64,000 nucleotides of DNA from Cupriavidus sp. WKF15 (GTDB lineage Bacteria; Pseudomonadota; Gammaproteobacteria; Burkholderiales; Burkholderiaceae): the NCBI RefSeq assembly GCF_029278605.1, contig NZ_CP119572.1, forward strand, positions 2,728,001 through 2,792,000. Direction: 5' to 3'. Under the pieces are notes generated by a model. It worked only from the letters and a program-made list of their open reading frames with translations, was not told where the DNA came from and ran no database searches. The position numbers were made by a program, and so were the translations under genes. Positions 1 through 9,865 of the stretch are shown here, in pieces. Position 1 is the stretch's first letter. Each line of letters begins with the position of its first letter.

Positions 1-1
1 C

Positions 2-2251
2 AACGACACCGCGCGCGGCATCCGCAGCAGCGTGAAGGAGGTGCGCTCCACGCTGCTCGAAGGCGCGCTGCTGACCGTGGCGATCGTCTTCCTGTTCCTG
101 GGCTCGTGGCGCAGCACGGTGATCACGGGCCTGACGCTGCCGATCGCGCTGATCGGCACCTTCGGCGTGATGTACCTGTGCGGCTTCACACTCAACGTGA
201 TCACGCTGATGGCGCTGTCGCTGTGCGTGGGCCTGCTGATCGACGATGCCATCGTGGTGCGCGAGAACATCGTGCGCCACAACCTGATGGGCAAGGATCA
301 CCGCACCTCGGCACTGGACGGCACCGCCGAGATCGGCCTCGCGGTGCTGGCCACGACGTTCTCGATCGTCGCGGTGTTCCTGCCGGTGGGTTTCATGGGC
401 GGCATCATCGGGCGCTTCTTCCACCAGTTCGGCATCACCGTGGTGGCGGCCGTGCTGATCTCGATGTTCGTGTCGTTCACGCTGGACCCGATGCTGTCCT
501 CGGTCTGGCACGACCCCGACCTGCACGGCACCGGCAACAAGACCAGCTGGTACGGCCGCACCGTGGGCCGGCTGCTGGACTGGTTCTCCGCGCGCATGGA
601 TGCCCTGGGCCATGGCTATGCCGGCATGCTGGGCTGGGCGCTCAGGCACCGGCTGGCCACCACGCTGATCGCGATCGTCACGTTCTTCGGCAGCTTTGCG
701 CTGGTGCCGCTGATCGGCACGGAATTCGTGCCCGCCGCCGACCTTGGCGAGACACAGGTCGGCTTCACCACGCCGGTCGGCACGTCGATCGAGGTCACCG
801 AGGCCAAGGTGCGCCAGGTCGAAGCCGCGCTCAAGTCTTTCCCCGAGGTTGCCTATACCTACGCGACGATCAATTCCGGCAATACGTCCGGGCGCAACAA
901 CGCGCTGGTGTCGGTGCGGCTGGTCGATCGCCGCGCGCGCAAGCTGTCCACCGTGCAGCTCAACCCGAAGATCCGGGAGCGCCTGGGCGGCATTGCCGGC
1001 ATCACGCTGACCATGGTCGGCATGCCCGACGGCGCGGGCGGCCAGAAGGCGATCCAGGTGTCGATCCAGGGCGATGACCTGAACGAGCTGCGGCGGCTGT
1101 CGCAGGAGGCCAGCCGCCGCATGCTGGCCATTCGCGGCCTGGCGGACCTGGATTCGAGCATGAAGGACGACCGCCCCACCATCGAGGTGCGCATCCGCCG
1201 CGAGCTGGCCTCCGACCTGGGCGTGGGCGTCGCGCAGATCGGCAATGCGCTGCGGCCGCTGCTCGCGGGCGATGCCATCAGTTCGTGGCGCGCGCCCGAT
1301 GACCAGAACTACGACGTGCGCGTGCGGCTGCCGCGCGATGCGCGCACAGGGCTGGCGGACCTCAATGCGCTGATGATCGCCAGCAGCCAGACCAACCCCG
1401 ACGGCACGCCGAAGATGGTGCCGCTGCGGCAGGTGGCCGACCTGGTGCCGACCACGGGCGCCAACCAGATCAGCCGCCGCGACCTGAACCGCGAGGTCGA
1501 GCTGACTGCCAACACCGCCGGACGTTCCGCGGGCGAGGTGGCGCGCGACGTCAAGGCAGCGCTCGACGGCATGACCTGGCCGGCCGGCTACAAGTACCGC
1601 TTTGGCGGCTCCACCAAGTCGATGAACGAGTCCTTCGGCTATGCAGTCTCGGCGCTGGCACTGGCGGTGATCTTCATCTACATGATCCTGGCCTCGCAGT
1701 TCGCCAGCTTCTTCCAGCCGATCGCCATCATGACCTCGCTGCCGCTCACGCTGATCGGCGTATTCGCGGCGCTGCTGCTGTTCCGCTCGACGCTGAACAT
1801 GTTCTCGATCATCGGCTTCATCATGCTGATGGGGCTGGTCACCAAGAACGCGATCCTGCTGGTGGACTTTGCCAACCAGGCCCGGCGCGGGCATGTGGAC
1901 GGCGCCGACGGCCAGGCGCCGCTCTCGCGCGAAGCCGCCCTGGTCGAGGCCGCGCGCGTGCGCCTGCGCCCGATCCTGATGACCACGCTGGCCATGATCT
2001 TCGGCATGGTGCCGCTGGCCTTCAGCCTCGGCGAAGGCGCCGAGCAGCGCGCGCCGATGGGCCAGACGGTGATCGGCGGCATCATCACGTCGTCGATCCT
2101 GACGCTCGTGGTGGTACCTGTGATTTATACGTACCTTGATGATTTCGCGACGTGGCTGCGGCGGCGCTGGCAAGGCAAGGCGGCCGTGGCGGCCACTTCG
2201 CCCGCCGGGGCCGACGCGGAGGCCGTGGCACAACATCGGAGCGCCGAATGA
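2..2251 (+). CDS. RND-family efflux permease, 5' end outside the window
   Basis: Inner-membrane proton-driven pump of the hydrophobe/amphiphile efflux (HAE1, AcrB/MexB) type, working with a periplasmic adaptor and an outer-membrane channel. The frame is open to the left edge, so the N-terminus is missing; a GTG at 32 is internal, not the start. Visible are the transmembrane block after the first periplasmic segment, the conserved motif [12 protein letters not shown], a large second periplasmic loop, and a final helix bundle with [14 protein letters not shown]. About 749 of a usual 1030-1050 residues are present. The adaptor gene is not in the window. The TolC-like gene at 3459 is a possible but unproven partner, because two unrelated genes lie between. 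Substrate unknown. Confidence 0.93.
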   Translation, partial: NDTARGIRSSVKEVRSTLLEGALLTVAIVFLFLGSWRSTVITGLTLPIALIGTFGVMYLCGFTLNVITLMALSLCVGLLIDDAIVVRENIVRHNLMGKDHRTSALDGTAEIGLAVLATTFSIVAVFLPVGFMGGIIGRFFHQFGITVVAAVLISMFVSFTLDPMLSSVWHDPDLHGTGNKTSWYGRTVGRLLDWFSARMDALGHGYAGMLGWALRHRLATTLIAIVTFFGSFALVPLIGTEFVPAADLGETQVGFTTPVGTSIEVTEAKVRQVEAALKSFPEVAYTYATINSGNTSGRNNALVSVRLVDRRARKLSTVQLNPKIRERLGGIAGITLTMVGMPDGAGGQKAIQVSIQGDDLNELRRLSQEASRRMLAIRGLADLDSSMKDDRPTIEVRIRRELASDLGVGVAQIGNALRPLLAGDAISSWRAPDDQNYDVRVRLPRDARTGLADLNALMIASSQTNPDGTPKMVPLRQVADLVPTTGANQISRRDLNREVELTANTAGRSAGEVARDVKAALDGMTWPAGYKYRFGGSTKSMNESFGYAVSALALAVIFIYMILASQFASFFQPIAIMTSLPLTLIGVFAALLLFRSTLNMFSIIGFIMLMGLVTKNAILLVDFANQARRGHVDGADGQAPLSREAALVEAARVRLRPILMTTLAMIFGMVPLAFSLGEGAEQRAPMGQTVIGGIITSSILTLVVVPVIYTYLDDFATWLRRRWQGKAAVAATSPAGADAEAVAQHRSAE

Positions 2252-2368
2252 GCCGGACCGCGCACGGAGGGTTAAAATACTGGGTTTGACAAGACTGCCC
2301 GGCCGTGGCACCGCGCGGCCCGGACACAAGCACCCACATAGCGGTTGGCATTGGTAAGGAATGGCAAG

Positions 2369-3022
2369 ATGGATCTCGAAAAAGCCCGATTCAACATGAT
2401 CGAACAGCAAATCCGCCCGTGGGATGTGCTGGACCAGGAAATCCTGGACCTGCTGGCGGTGGTCAAGCGCGAGGAATTCGTTCCCGCGGCCTACAAGGGC
2501 CTGGCCTTTGTCGACATGGAGATTCCGCTGCCGGGCGGCCAGAACATGCTGCCCCCGCGCGTGGAAGCCCGCATCCTGCAGGAACTGGTCGTGCGCAAGC
2601 ATGAGAACGTGCTCGAAATCGGCGCCGGCTCCGGCTACATGGCCGCGCTGCTGGCCAACCGCGCGCGCCATGTGCTGACCGTGGATATCATGCCGGAACT
2701 CGTGACCCTGGCCCGCCAGAACCTGGCCGGCGCCGGCGTCACCAATGTCGACGTGGCCGAAGGCAACGCCGCCGACGGCTGGACCGCCGCCGCGCCGTAC
2801 GACGTGATCTGCATCTCCGGCTCGCTGCCGGCCATCCCGCAGTCGATCCTGTCGCAGGTCAAGGTGGGCGGCCGTATCGCGGCCTTCGTCGGCACGCTGC
2901 CGGTGATGGAAGCGCGCCTGATCACGCGCCTGTCGGAAACCGAATACCAGGTGCTGAACCTGTTCGAGACCGCGGTCAAGCCGCTGGTCGGCGCGGCCCA
3001 GCCGTCGCAGTTCCGTTTCTGA
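2369..3022 (+). CDS. pcm: Protein-L-isoaspartate O-methyltransferase
   Basis: SAM-dependent enzyme of 217 residues that methylates L-isoaspartyl residues in damaged proteins so that they can revert to aspartate; cytosolic. The class I methyltransferase motif VLEIGAGSGYMAALLA lies in the middle, preceded by the family region around PLPGGQNM. The ATG at 2369 was chosen over the in-frame TTG at 2345 because AAGGA at 2356-2360 sits at correct spacing and the conserved protein begins MDLEKARFNM. A rhodanese follows 13 bases downstream, so the two are probably cotranscribed. A TAAAAT sequence at 2273-2278 could be its -10 box, but no good -35 box was found. This methyltransferase-rhodanese-TolC order is, to my knowledge, common in Burkholderiaceae. 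Confidence 0.9.
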   Translation: MDLEKARFNMIEQQIRPWDVLDQEILDLLAVVKREEFVPAAYKGLAFVDMEIPLPGGQNMLPPRVEARILQELVVRKHENVLEIGAGSGYMAALLANRARHVLTVDIMPELVTLARQNLAGAGVTNVDVAEGNAADGWTAAAPYDVICISGSLPAIPQSILSQVKVGGRIAAFVGTLPVMEARLITRLSETEYQVLNLFETAVKPLVGAAQPSQFRF

Positions 3023-3035
3023 GGACACAGCCGCC

Positions 3036-3359
3036 ATGCAGGTCATTCAAGCTGCCGAACTGGCCCAGTGGCTGGCGGATGCCAGCCGCGCCAGGCCGGT
3101 CCTGCTCGATGTGCGTGAGCCCTGGGAGGTGCAGACCTGCGCCATGCCGGGCATCACCCATATCCCGATGCGCGACATTCCGGCGCGCGCTGCCGAACTC
3201 GACGAAGACGCGGACATCGTCTGCATCTGCCACCACGGCATGCGCAGCATGCAGGTAGCCGCGTATCTCGAACGCCAAGGCTATGCCAAGGTCTACAACC
3301 TCACCGGCGGCGTCGACGCCTGGGCGAGCGAAGTGGACCCGGCCATGCCGAAGTACTGA
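3036..3359 (+). CDS. Single-domain rhodanese-like sulfurtransferase
   Basis: Small cytosolic protein of 107 residues with one rhodanese fold. The active-site loop is CHHGMRS with the catalytic Cys at residue 65, and the family ending VYNLTGGVDAWA follows. It probably carries a persulfide sulfur on that cysteine; the acceptor cannot be told from sequence. GAGGA ahead of the ATG serves as ribosome binding site. It lies between pcm and a TolC-type gene on the same strand, so it is probably in the same transcript. There is no signal peptide or membrane segment. Confidence 0.88.
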   Translation: MQVIQAAELAQWLADASRARPVLLDVREPWEVQTCAMPGITHIPMRDIPARAAELDEDADIVCICHHGMRSMQVAAYLERQGYAKVYNLTGGVDAWASEVDPAMPKY

Positions 3360-3458
3360 GAGAGGCTGCGCGACCCAGTTTGCCGGCCCGCCCGCGAAGT
3401 CAAACCCGAACAAGAAAACGACTGTTGGCCGCGCCTGTGCCGGCAACCTGGAGATGTG

Positions 3459-4949
3459 ATGACGTTTGCGCCTTTCGCCGTGTCCGGCAAGACGCGGCTG
3501 GCTATAGCGCTGTCCTTGTATGCGCTGCTGCAAATGCCGGCCACGGCTGCCGACCTGCTGCAGGTCTACCGCGACGCCCAGTCCAATGACGCCCAGTTCG
3601 CCAGCGCGCGATCCCAGTTGCTGGCCACGCGCGAGAAGCTGCCGCAGGGCCGCGCCGGGCTGCTGCCGCTGGTCACCGGCACGGCAGGCGCCAACCGCAC
3701 CAGGCTGGACCAGACTGCGGCGCTGGCGCCGGGTCTGCCCACTGCCTCGGGGGTACGCTTCTTCGACAACAACAGCTGGGCCCTGCAGCTGAGCCAGCCG
3801 CTGTTCCGCTGGGACCGCTGGGAAACCTACAAGCAGGGCGAGCTGGTCGCGATGGCGGGCGAAGTCACGTTCCAGCAGGCGCAGCTCGACCTGATCACCC
3901 GGTCCTCGCAGGCTTACTTCGACGTGCTCACGGCCCAGGACAACCTCTATCTGGCCGGCGCGCAGAAGAAGGCCATCGGCGAGCAGCTCGCCCAGGCCAA
4001 GCGCAATTTCGAGGTGGGCACCGCCACCATCACCGACGCCAACGACGCCCAGGCCCGCTACGACCTGGCCACCTCGACCGAGATCGCCGCGCAGAGCGCG
4101 CTGGAAGTCGCCCGCGCCAACCTGCAGCAGATCACCGGCAAGCCCGTCGACGAACTGCTCGGGCTGCGGCCGGAGGCCGAGCTGCCCGCGCCGATCCCGG
4201 CCGACGCCAACGCCTGGGCGGCGCAGGCCGAGGCCAGCAACCTGCAGGTGGGCCTGGCCAACTACAACCTGGAAACCGCGCAGCGCGAAACCAACAAGGC
4301 GCGCGCCGCACACCTGCCGTCCGTGGACCTGGTGGCTTCCTACGGCTTCACCAACCAGACCGGCAGCGCCACGCAGACGATCTCCACGCACTACAACGCC
4401 TCGCAGATCGGCGTGCAGCTGAGCATGCCGATCTTCGCGGGCGGCCAGATCCAGTCGCGCGTGCGTGAAACGCTGGCGCTGGCCGACAAGGCCGCCAGCG
4501 ACCTCGAATTCGCGCGCCGCACTGCCGCGCAGGGCGCGCGCCAGAGCTATTCGGGCGTCTCCAACGGCCTGGCGCAGGTCAAGGCGCTGGAAGCTGCGGA
4601 GCGTTCGGCCCAGAGCGCGGTGGAATCGAACCAGCTCGGTTACGAGGTTGGCGTGCGCATCAACATCGATGTGCTCAATGCCGAGGCGCAGCTGTTCCAG
4701 ACTCGCGCCAACCTGGCCAAGGCGCGCTATGACACGATCATGAACGGCCTGCGGCTGAAGGCATCGACGGGCGCGCTGAAGGAAGACGATATCGTCCAGA
4801 TCAACACGCTGCTGACGTCGGCACCGGGGGCCATGTACCAGTTGCCGCAAAAGGCCAAGGTCGGTGCGGTGGCGACGCCCGCGCCCGCGGCGTCTGCTCG
4901 CGGCGGCGGCCGGCGTGAAGCGCTGGCAAGCGGCACGCCCCGCTCCTGA
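3459..4949 (+). CDS. tolC: TolC-family outer-membrane efflux/secretion channel
   Basis: Outer-membrane trimeric channel protein of 496 residues, used by type I secretion systems and tripartite efflux pumps. A signal peptide is visible, with a hydrophobic core and a likely cleavage after PATAA before DLLQVYRDA. Two repeated halves rich in Ala, Gln and Leu follow, as expected for the alpha-helical tunnel. The typical second-half segment LGYEVGVRINIDVLNAEAQL is present. Start at ATG 3459 with GGAG five bases upstream; an adjacent in-frame GTG at 3456 is the alternative. A perfect hairpin follows the stop. The tolC symbol reflects family membership; it could serve the RND pump at the left edge or another transporter. 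Confidence 0.88.
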   Translation: MTFAPFAVSGKTRLAIALSLYALLQMPATAADLLQVYRDAQSNDAQFASARSQLLATREKLPQGRAGLLPLVTGTAGANRTRLDQTAALAPGLPTASGVRFFDNNSWALQLSQPLFRWDRWETYKQGELVAMAGEVTFQQAQLDLITRSSQAYFDVLTAQDNLYLAGAQKKAIGEQLAQAKRNFEVGTATITDANDAQARYDLATSTEIAAQSALEVARANLQQITGKPVDELLGLRPEAELPAPIPADANAWAAQAEASNLQVGLANYNLETAQRETNKARAAHLPSVDLVASYGFTNQTGSATQTISTHYNASQIGVQLSMPIFAGGQIQSRVRETLALADKAASDLEFARRTAAQGARQSYSGVSNGLAQVKALEAAERSAQSAVESNQLGYEVGVRINIDVLNAEAQLFQTRANLAKARYDTIMNGLRLKASTGALKEDDIVQINTLLTSAPGAMYQLPQKAKVGAVATPAPAASARGGGRREALASGTPRS

Positions 4950-4966
4950 CGGACATGCTGGACAAC

Positions 4967-4997
4967 GCAAAACGGGCCGCAATGCGGCCCGTTTTGC
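4967..4997. terminator. Bidirectional intrinsic terminator between convergent genes
   Basis: Perfect inverted repeat with 14-bp arms (4967-4980 and 4984-4997) and a 3-base AAT loop. The arms consist of a GC-rich core flanked by AAAA on the left and TTTT on the right, so both strands give a stem followed by a short U run. It lies between the ends of the tolC-like gene (+) and the lipoprotein gene (-). Confidence 0.88.
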
Positions 4998-5010
4998 TTA
5001 TGCGCTGACC

Positions 5011-5838
5011 CTAGTTCGCGCGCGTGCGCGACTCCACGCCGAGCAATTGCCAGCGGATCGAAGAGGCATCCGCAGGCGGGTTGGGCACCTTGTACTCGCG
5101 CACACGCAGCTTGTACGACACCCCCGGCTCGAAATCCAGGCCCTCGATCGGCCCATACCAGAGCTGCCATGGCGCATCCGGCGACTCGCGCCAGCGGTAA
5201 CAGGTCATCCGGCCCACGCCGCTGCAATCCACGCGCTGGGAATCGATATAGACGGTCTTCTCGACGCTGCCCGCGGCATCGATGCGCGCGCCGCGCTGGC
5301 CGACACCCTCACGCTCGACGAACTGCAGCAGGTCTTCGCTGGCGGTCTTCCAGATGATCTGGCGCCCCGTGGAACCCGCCGTCGGCTGCGTGCCAACCGT
5401 CAGGAACGGGGTCTGCATGGCCTTGAGCAAGGCCGACTCCAGCTCCATGCGCGGCGGCGGGCAGGCCATGCGCGTACCGGCGACGTGGTCGAAGCGGATG
5501 CCGGTATCGGTCTTGCCGTAGCTGCCGGTAAAGCGGTTGCAGCCGCTGGTGCCGCTGACCGTGCCCTGCGCGGCGTCGATGCCGGCGCTGAACTCGAAGA
5601 TGATGGGCTGGCCGTTGTCGCCATGCGGGATGTCGCGCAAAGTGCCGTCGGGCTGCTGCCAGCGCACCAGTTCCCAGCGGCTCGGGCCGGAGGACTGGGT
5701 CTGGTTTAGGGCGGTGGTGGCGCCGGTGGAGTCAGGCGCAGGCCCGGTCGCGCACGCGCCCAGGGCACCTGCCAGGATGGCGGCGGCTGCCCCGCGCCGG
5801 GCAATCCGGCGGCAGGTATCACGGGTCAGTGTCTGCAT
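5011..5838 (-). CDS. META-domain (DUF306) lipoprotein with C-terminal DUF4377-like region
   Basis: Predicted lipoprotein of 275 residues. After a short basic N-terminus there is a hydrophobic stretch ending LAGALGAC, a plausible lipobox with the lipidated Cys. Residues about 50-150 resemble the META/HslJ domain, including the segment GTVSGTSGCNRFTGSY and a following CPPPRMELE. The C-terminal part (VYIDSQRVDCSGVGRMTCYRW onward) resembles DUF4377. HslJ-like proteins are linked to envelope stress and antibiotic tolerance in enterics; the role here is unproven. The inner ATG at 5838 was chosen because AGGAG lies 8 bases upstream; an ATG at 5856 would add six residues. It is a single gene facing tolC tail to tail. 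Confidence 0.78.
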   Translation of the reverse strand: MQTLTRDTCRRIARRGAAAAILAGALGACATGPAPDSTGATTALNQTQSSGPSRWELVRWQQPDGTLRDIPHGDNGQPIIFEFSAGIDAAQGTVSGTSGCNRFTGSYGKTDTGIRFDHVAGTRMACPPPRMELESALLKAMQTPFLTVGTQPTAGSTGRQIIWKTASEDLLQFVEREGVGQRGARIDAAGSVEKTVYIDSQRVDCSGVGRMTCYRWRESPDAPWQLWYGPIEGLDFEPGVSYKLRVREYKVPNPPADASSIRWQLLGVESRTRAN

Positions 5839-5941
5839 GGGTTCGGCTCCTGTCATGAGGCGAGCCAGGCAGTCCGACTGCCGGGCGCGCCAGGTTAATG
5901 CCCCTTAGAGCCTGGGGCCTTGCCACGAATTCCCGATCGGC

Positions 5942-7234
5942 TCAGGCACCCAGCGCAGGCGCCAGCGCCGCCAGCGTCCGCAGCGTGGCCCCGCGGTGCA
6001 CCCCCGCGAACGTGCGTGCATGTGCGCGCATGTCCGTCAGCGCGGTGGCATCGGCGAGCAAGCGGGCCGCGGCCTGCATCAACTCTTCGGCGTTCGCCAC
6101 GCGCCGGCATGCACCGGCATCGATGGCATCTTCCGTTGCCTGCGCAAAGTTGAAGGTATGCGGGCCAACCAGCACCGGCGTGCCCACGGCGCAGGACTCA
6201 ATCAGGTTTTGCCCGCCCAGCGGCAACAGGCTACCGCCCACAAAGGCCAGGTCCGATGCGGCGAAGTACATGGCCATCTCGCCCATCGAATCGCCCAGCA
6301 CGATGTCGGCGGTGATCGGCGCGGCAAGGTGGTCGATATCCATCGCACTGCGGCGCTGGACCGAGAAGCCTGCGCGCTCCGCCATGGCCGCCACTTCGTC
6401 AAAGCGTTGCGGATGGCGCGGTATCAGCAGCAAGGCCGGTCTTGGCGTGTGGCCACCAAGTCGCGGCCAGCGCGATAGTGCATCCAGCAGAAACGGTTCC
6501 TCACCCTCCCGCGTGCTGGCGGCCGCCAGCACGGCACGACTGCCGAATGCCTGGCGCAGACGATGGCCGCGCTCAATCCCGGCCGGGGCCGGCTGCATAT
6601 CGAACTTGAGGTTCCCCGTGATCTGCACCGCTTCGAGCCCCAGGGCCTGAAATCGCTCGGCATCGCCGCTGGTCTGCGCCAGCACGCCGGCAAAGTCCGC
6701 GTACATGGCTGCCGCCGCGCGTCCGAAGCGCGCCGTGCGGCGGAAGCTGCGCGGCGACAGGCGTGCATTGACGAGGAACAGCGGCACGCCGGCACGGCGC
6801 GCGCCGTGCACAAGGTTGGGCCACACCTCGGTTTCCATCAGCATGCCCGCCGCCGGCCGGAAATACCGCAAGAACCGGCTCACGAGCCAGGGCAAGTCGT
6901 AGGGCAGGTAGCACTGGAGCACGCGCGGCTCCTTGCCGAACAGTTGCGCGCCAGTCTGACGCCCCGTAGGGGTCATGTGCGTGAGCAGCAGCCGGTGCGT
7001 CGGATAGGCGGCCAGCAAGGCCTCGACGAGCGGCTGCGCCGCGCGCGTCTCGCCCACGGAAACCGCGTGCACCCACAGCCATGGGCCTGGCGCGGGCAGA
7101 TGGCCGTAGGCGCCGAGCCGCTCGCCGACGTTGCGGACATAGCCTGGCTCCTTGCGCCCGCGCCAGTAGAGCCGCAACAACGCCAGCGGCAGGATGACGA
7201 TCCATAGCAGGCTGTACAGGACGCGCAGCATCAT
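5942..7234 (-). CDS. waaA: 3-deoxy-D-manno-octulosonic acid transferase
   Basis: GT30 enzyme of 430 residues that transfers Kdo from CMP-Kdo to lipid A precursor at the inner membrane, an essential step of LPS core synthesis. An N-terminal membrane anchor (VLYSLLWIVILPLALLRLYW) precedes the family motifs WVHAVSVGETRAA and MLMETEVWPNL. The C-terminal half has the GT-B donor region with GGSLLPLGGQNLIE. The ATG overlaps the waaC stop as ATGA, so translation is coupled. It is the last gene of the pgm-waaC-waaA unit. Whether one or two Kdo residues are added cannot be read from sequence. Confidence 0.95.
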   Translation of the reverse strand: MMLRVLYSLLWIVILPLALLRLYWRGRKEPGYVRNVGERLGAYGHLPAPGPWLWVHAVSVGETRAAQPLVEALLAAYPTHRLLLTHMTPTGRQTGAQLFGKEPRVLQCYLPYDLPWLVSRFLRYFRPAAGMLMETEVWPNLVHGARRAGVPLFLVNARLSPRSFRRTARFGRAAAAMYADFAGVLAQTSGDAERFQALGLEAVQITGNLKFDMQPAPAGIERGHRLRQAFGSRAVLAAASTREGEEPFLLDALSRWPRLGGHTPRPALLLIPRHPQRFDEVAAMAERAGFSVQRRSAMDIDHLAAPITADIVLGDSMGEMAMYFAASDLAFVGGSLLPLGGQNLIESCAVGTPVLVGPHTFNFAQATEDAIDAGACRRVANAEELMQAAARLLADATALTDMRAHARTFAGVHRGATLRTLAALAPALGA

Positions 7235-8328
7235 CGGCCAGCTCCGCGTACGCGGCTGGCCGCCTGCCAGACTTCATCGACCGTGGGCACGACGCCGTCG
7301 TCGCCCACGTTGGCGATCCTCTCGGACCAGTACCCCTCGGTCTTCCAGCGCCAGGTGGCGGTATAGATTTCCACGGTCGGCCGGCACAGCGCCGCAGCGA
7401 TATGGACCAGCCCGGTGTCTACCCCGATGACCACCTCGGCGCGATTGATCAGCCCGAAGCCCTGCATCACGGAGAAGCGCGGCAGCACCTGCGCGCCAGG
7501 CACACCGGCTGCGATCTCCTGTGCCGCGCGGCGCTCCGCCTCGTTGCCCCAGGGCAGCAGCATGGTCAGGCCATCCGCCTGCAGGCGCTGGCCGAGCGCG
7601 TGCCAGCTGGCTACCGGCCATTTCTTCTTCGCGCCGGCGGTGGCGTGGAAGCACACCGCGTAGCGCGCCGGCAATTGCGCCCAGATTGGATCATCGACAT
7701 GGAGCGATTGCGCCGACTCGCCGAAAAACCTTGGCGGCTCGGTCGGAGCCGTGCCGGTGAGGGCGGCGCCAAGCAGGCGCGAACGGCGTACAGAGTGCGC
7801 CTGGCGCGGAACGTGGACGGGATCGGTGTACAGCAAGCGTGCAGCCGGCTCATAGCCGGAACCCTGCGTGCGGTTGCCAAGGCCGATGACCGGCGCGCCG
7901 GCAGCCCGCGCGGCCACGCGCGCGACCACCGCGGTCTTCAGCAACCCCTGGCTCTCGATCACGGCGTCATAGCGCTGCGCGCGCAGCGCATCGCGAATCT
8001 CACCGATCTCATGCCAGATGGCGGGTTGCCAGAAGCGCTTGCGCCAGCGCCGCAGCGCAAACGGGATCACGCGTGCTACGTCGGGCAGCAGGCGCACGAG
8101 GTCAACGTAGCCCTCCTCCACCACCCAATCGATCTGCGCGCCCGGCCAGCGCGCGCGCAGGTCGTGGATCAGCGGCATGTTGTGGACGACATCGCCCAGC
8201 GACGAGACCTTGACCACCAGGATGCGCGGATTGGCCGGCAACACGAACGGCACCGCCTGCGTCACGGCCTGCGGTGCCGCCGGAGCGGCGATCGCCTCGC
8301 GCATCTGCTCAGAACGGGAGCTTGGCAT
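7231..8328 (-). CDS. waaC: LPS heptosyltransferase I
   Basis: GT9 enzyme of 365 residues adding the first L-glycero-D-manno-heptose to Kdo in the LPS inner core. N-terminal motif RILVVKVSSLGDVVHNMPL and C-terminal donor-site motif GVDTGLVHIAAAL are typical of heptosyltransferases. About 35 residues precede the conserved core, so the real start may be the ATG at 8304 rather than 8328; the former still overlaps the pgm end. The gene overlaps pgm by 20 bases and waaA by 4, which makes a tightly packed operon for the core oligosaccharide. Confidence 0.93.
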   Translation of the reverse strand: MPSSRSEQMREAIAAPAAPQAVTQAVPFVLPANPRILVVKVSSLGDVVHNMPLIHDLRARWPGAQIDWVVEEGYVDLVRLLPDVARVIPFALRRWRKRFWQPAIWHEIGEIRDALRAQRYDAVIESQGLLKTAVVARVAARAAGAPVIGLGNRTQGSGYEPAARLLYTDPVHVPRQAHSVRRSRLLGAALTGTAPTEPPRFFGESAQSLHVDDPIWAQLPARYAVCFHATAGAKKKWPVASWHALGQRLQADGLTMLLPWGNEAERRAAQEIAAGVPGAQVLPRFSVMQGFGLINRAEVVIGVDTGLVHIAAALCRPTVEIYTATWRWKTEGYWSERIANVGDDGVVPTVDEVWQAASRVRGAGR

Positions 8329-9694
8329 CAGGCTTTTCGGCCAGGATCACTCGCTTGAATTCAGCCTGGATGCGGGCCAGCGCCGCGTCGTTGTCGGCCT
8401 CGAAGCGCATCACCACGACCGGCGTGGTGTTGGACGGACGTGCCAGGCCGAACCCATCGGGATACTCCACGCGCACGCCATCGATGGTGATCACTTCGCG
8501 CGCGCCGTCGAACTTCGCGTTGGCCTTGATCTTGTCGAGCAGCGTGAACGGCTCGCCTTCCGCGCACTTGAGCTGCAGTTCGGGCGTGTTGTTGGCGTTG
8601 GGCAGCGCGTTCAGCACGGCGCTCGGGTCGGCATGGCGCGACAGGATTTCCAGCAGGCGTGCACCGGTGTACAGGCCGTCGTCGAAGCCGTACCAGCGAT
8701 CCTTGAAGAACACGTGGCCGCTCATCTCGCCGGCGATGGGTGCCCCGGTTTCCTTCAGCTTGGCCTTGACCAGCGAGTGGCCGGTCTTCCACATCAGCGG
8801 CTCGCCGCCGTGCTGGCGGATCCACGGCGCCAGCTTGCCCGTGCACTTGACGTCGTAGATCACCTGCGCGCCCGGGTTGCGGCCGAGGATCTCCTCGGCG
8901 AACAACATCAGCTGGCGGTCCGGGAAGATGACCTGGCCGTCCTTGGTCACCACGCCGAGGCGGTCGCCGTCGCCGTCGAAAGCCAGGCCCAGCTCGCAGT
9001 CGGTGTCGCGCAGGCACTGCATCAGGTCCTGCAGGTTCTCCACATGAGCGGGATCGGGGTGGTGGTTGGGGAAGTTGCCATCCACATCGCAGAACAGCTC
9101 GGTGACCTCGCAGCCCAGGCCACGGAACAGGTCGCCTACGAAGGCGCCAGCCACGCCATTGCCGGCGTCGAGCGCGATCTTCATTGGGCGGGCCAGTTTT
9201 ACGTCGCTGGTGATGCGGTCGAGATACTGCTGACGCACATCGCACTGGCGGTAACCGCCAGCGCCGCTGGTAAAGTTGCCCGCTTCGATGCGCTGGCGCA
9301 GAGCCTGGATCTGCTCGCCGAAGATCGCCTTGCCGGCCAGGACCATCTTGAAGCCGTTGTAGTCCGGCGGGTTGTGGCTGCCGGTGACCATAATGCCGGA
9401 AGTGGCCTTTACGCCATCCAATTCGATGTTGGTGCCGAAATAGACCATCGGCGTGGCAACCATGCCGAGGTCGATCACGTCCATGCCCGCCGCGCGCAGG
9501 CCTTCGACGAGGCCGCCGATGAGGTCAGGGCCCGAGAGACGACCATCGCGGCCGACCACGACGGCCTTCTCGCTGGCTTCGGCTGCCGCGGAACCGAATG
9601 ACTGGCCGATCAGGCGGGCTACGTCGCGGGTCAGCGTCTTACCGACGATGCCGCGGATGTCATAGGCTTTGAAGATGCTGGGATCGATTTGCAT
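8309..9694 (-). CDS. manB: Phosphomannomutase/phosphoglucomutase
   Basis: Alpha-D-phosphohexomutase of 461 residues that interconverts hexose-6-phosphate and hexose-1-phosphate (mannose and/or glucose), AlgC-like. The four expected sites are present: phosphate entry VGRDGRLSGP, catalytic phosphoserine loop TGSHNPPDYNGFK, metal site DGDGDRLGVV and sugar-binding GEMSGHVFF, with the terminal phosphate-binding RPSNTTP. Mannose-1-phosphate made here would feed ManC (47891-49306), and glucose-1-phosphate would feed RfbA (49901-50779). It is the first gene of the unit leading into waaC and waaA. The upstream 170 bases are shared with a divergent glycosyltransferase gene. The symbol could equally be algC or pgm. 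Confidence 0.93.
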   Translation of the reverse strand: MQIDPSIFKAYDIRGIVGKTLTRDVARLIGQSFGSAAAEASEKAVVVGRDGRLSGPDLIGGLVEGLRAAGMDVIDLGMVATPMVYFGTNIELDGVKATSGIMVTGSHNPPDYNGFKMVLAGKAIFGEQIQALRQRIEAGNFTSGAGGYRQCDVRQQYLDRITSDVKLARPMKIALDAGNGVAGAFVGDLFRGLGCEVTELFCDVDGNFPNHHPDPAHVENLQDLMQCLRDTDCELGLAFDGDGDRLGVVTKDGQVIFPDRQLMLFAEEILGRNPGAQVIYDVKCTGKLAPWIRQHGGEPLMWKTGHSLVKAKLKETGAPIAGEMSGHVFFKDRWYGFDDGLYTGARLLEILSRHADPSAVLNALPNANNTPELQLKCAEGEPFTLLDKIKANAKFDGAREVITIDGVRVEYPDGFGLARPSNTTPVVVMRFEADNDAALARIQAEFKRVILAEKPDAKLPF

Positions 9695-9772
9695 AGGGAG
9701 TTCCAGTTATCAGATTCTGCTGCCCGGTGCCGTCCCGGCTTGCGGGACGCTCGTCGCGCCAAAGGCGTTATT

Positions 9773-9805
9773 TTGCCGGATCGCGAGGATAGCCGGCGCT
9801 ATAAT
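9773..9805 (+). promoter_or_regulatory. Probable promoter of the glycan operon 9866-15947
   Basis: A perfect -10 hexamer TATAAT at 9800-9805, preceded by GC, lies in the divergent intergenic region about 60 bases before the first glycosyltransferase. The only -35-like sequence, TTGCCG at 9773-9778, is 21 bases away, which is longer than ideal, so the -10 is convincing and the -35 is not. A small inverted repeat CGTCCCG/CGGGACG at 9731-9749 lies closer to pgm. Confidence 0.45.
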
Positions 9806-9865
9806 CACGCCGCCGCCCCGGAATGGGCGCCGTTCTGCCGTTCGGCGGCGTTATCGCTCTTGCTG

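Noticed and set aside
2273..2278. TAAAAT as a promoter -10 of pcm
   Set aside because: No acceptable -35 at 16-18 bases; TTGACA at 2286-2291 lies on the wrong side and has no -10 partner.
2976..4982. Long open frame (668 codons) on the minus strand opposite the TolC-like gene
   Set aside because: It mirrors the codon pattern of the real gene, has Arg/Gly/Ala/Gln-rich low-complexity composition and no recognisable domain; typical antisense shadow in high-GC DNA.
8177..9601. Long + strand frame opposite the phosphomannomutase gene
   Set aside because: Shadow of a gene with all catalytic motifs intact on the minus strand; the antisense translation has no known motif.
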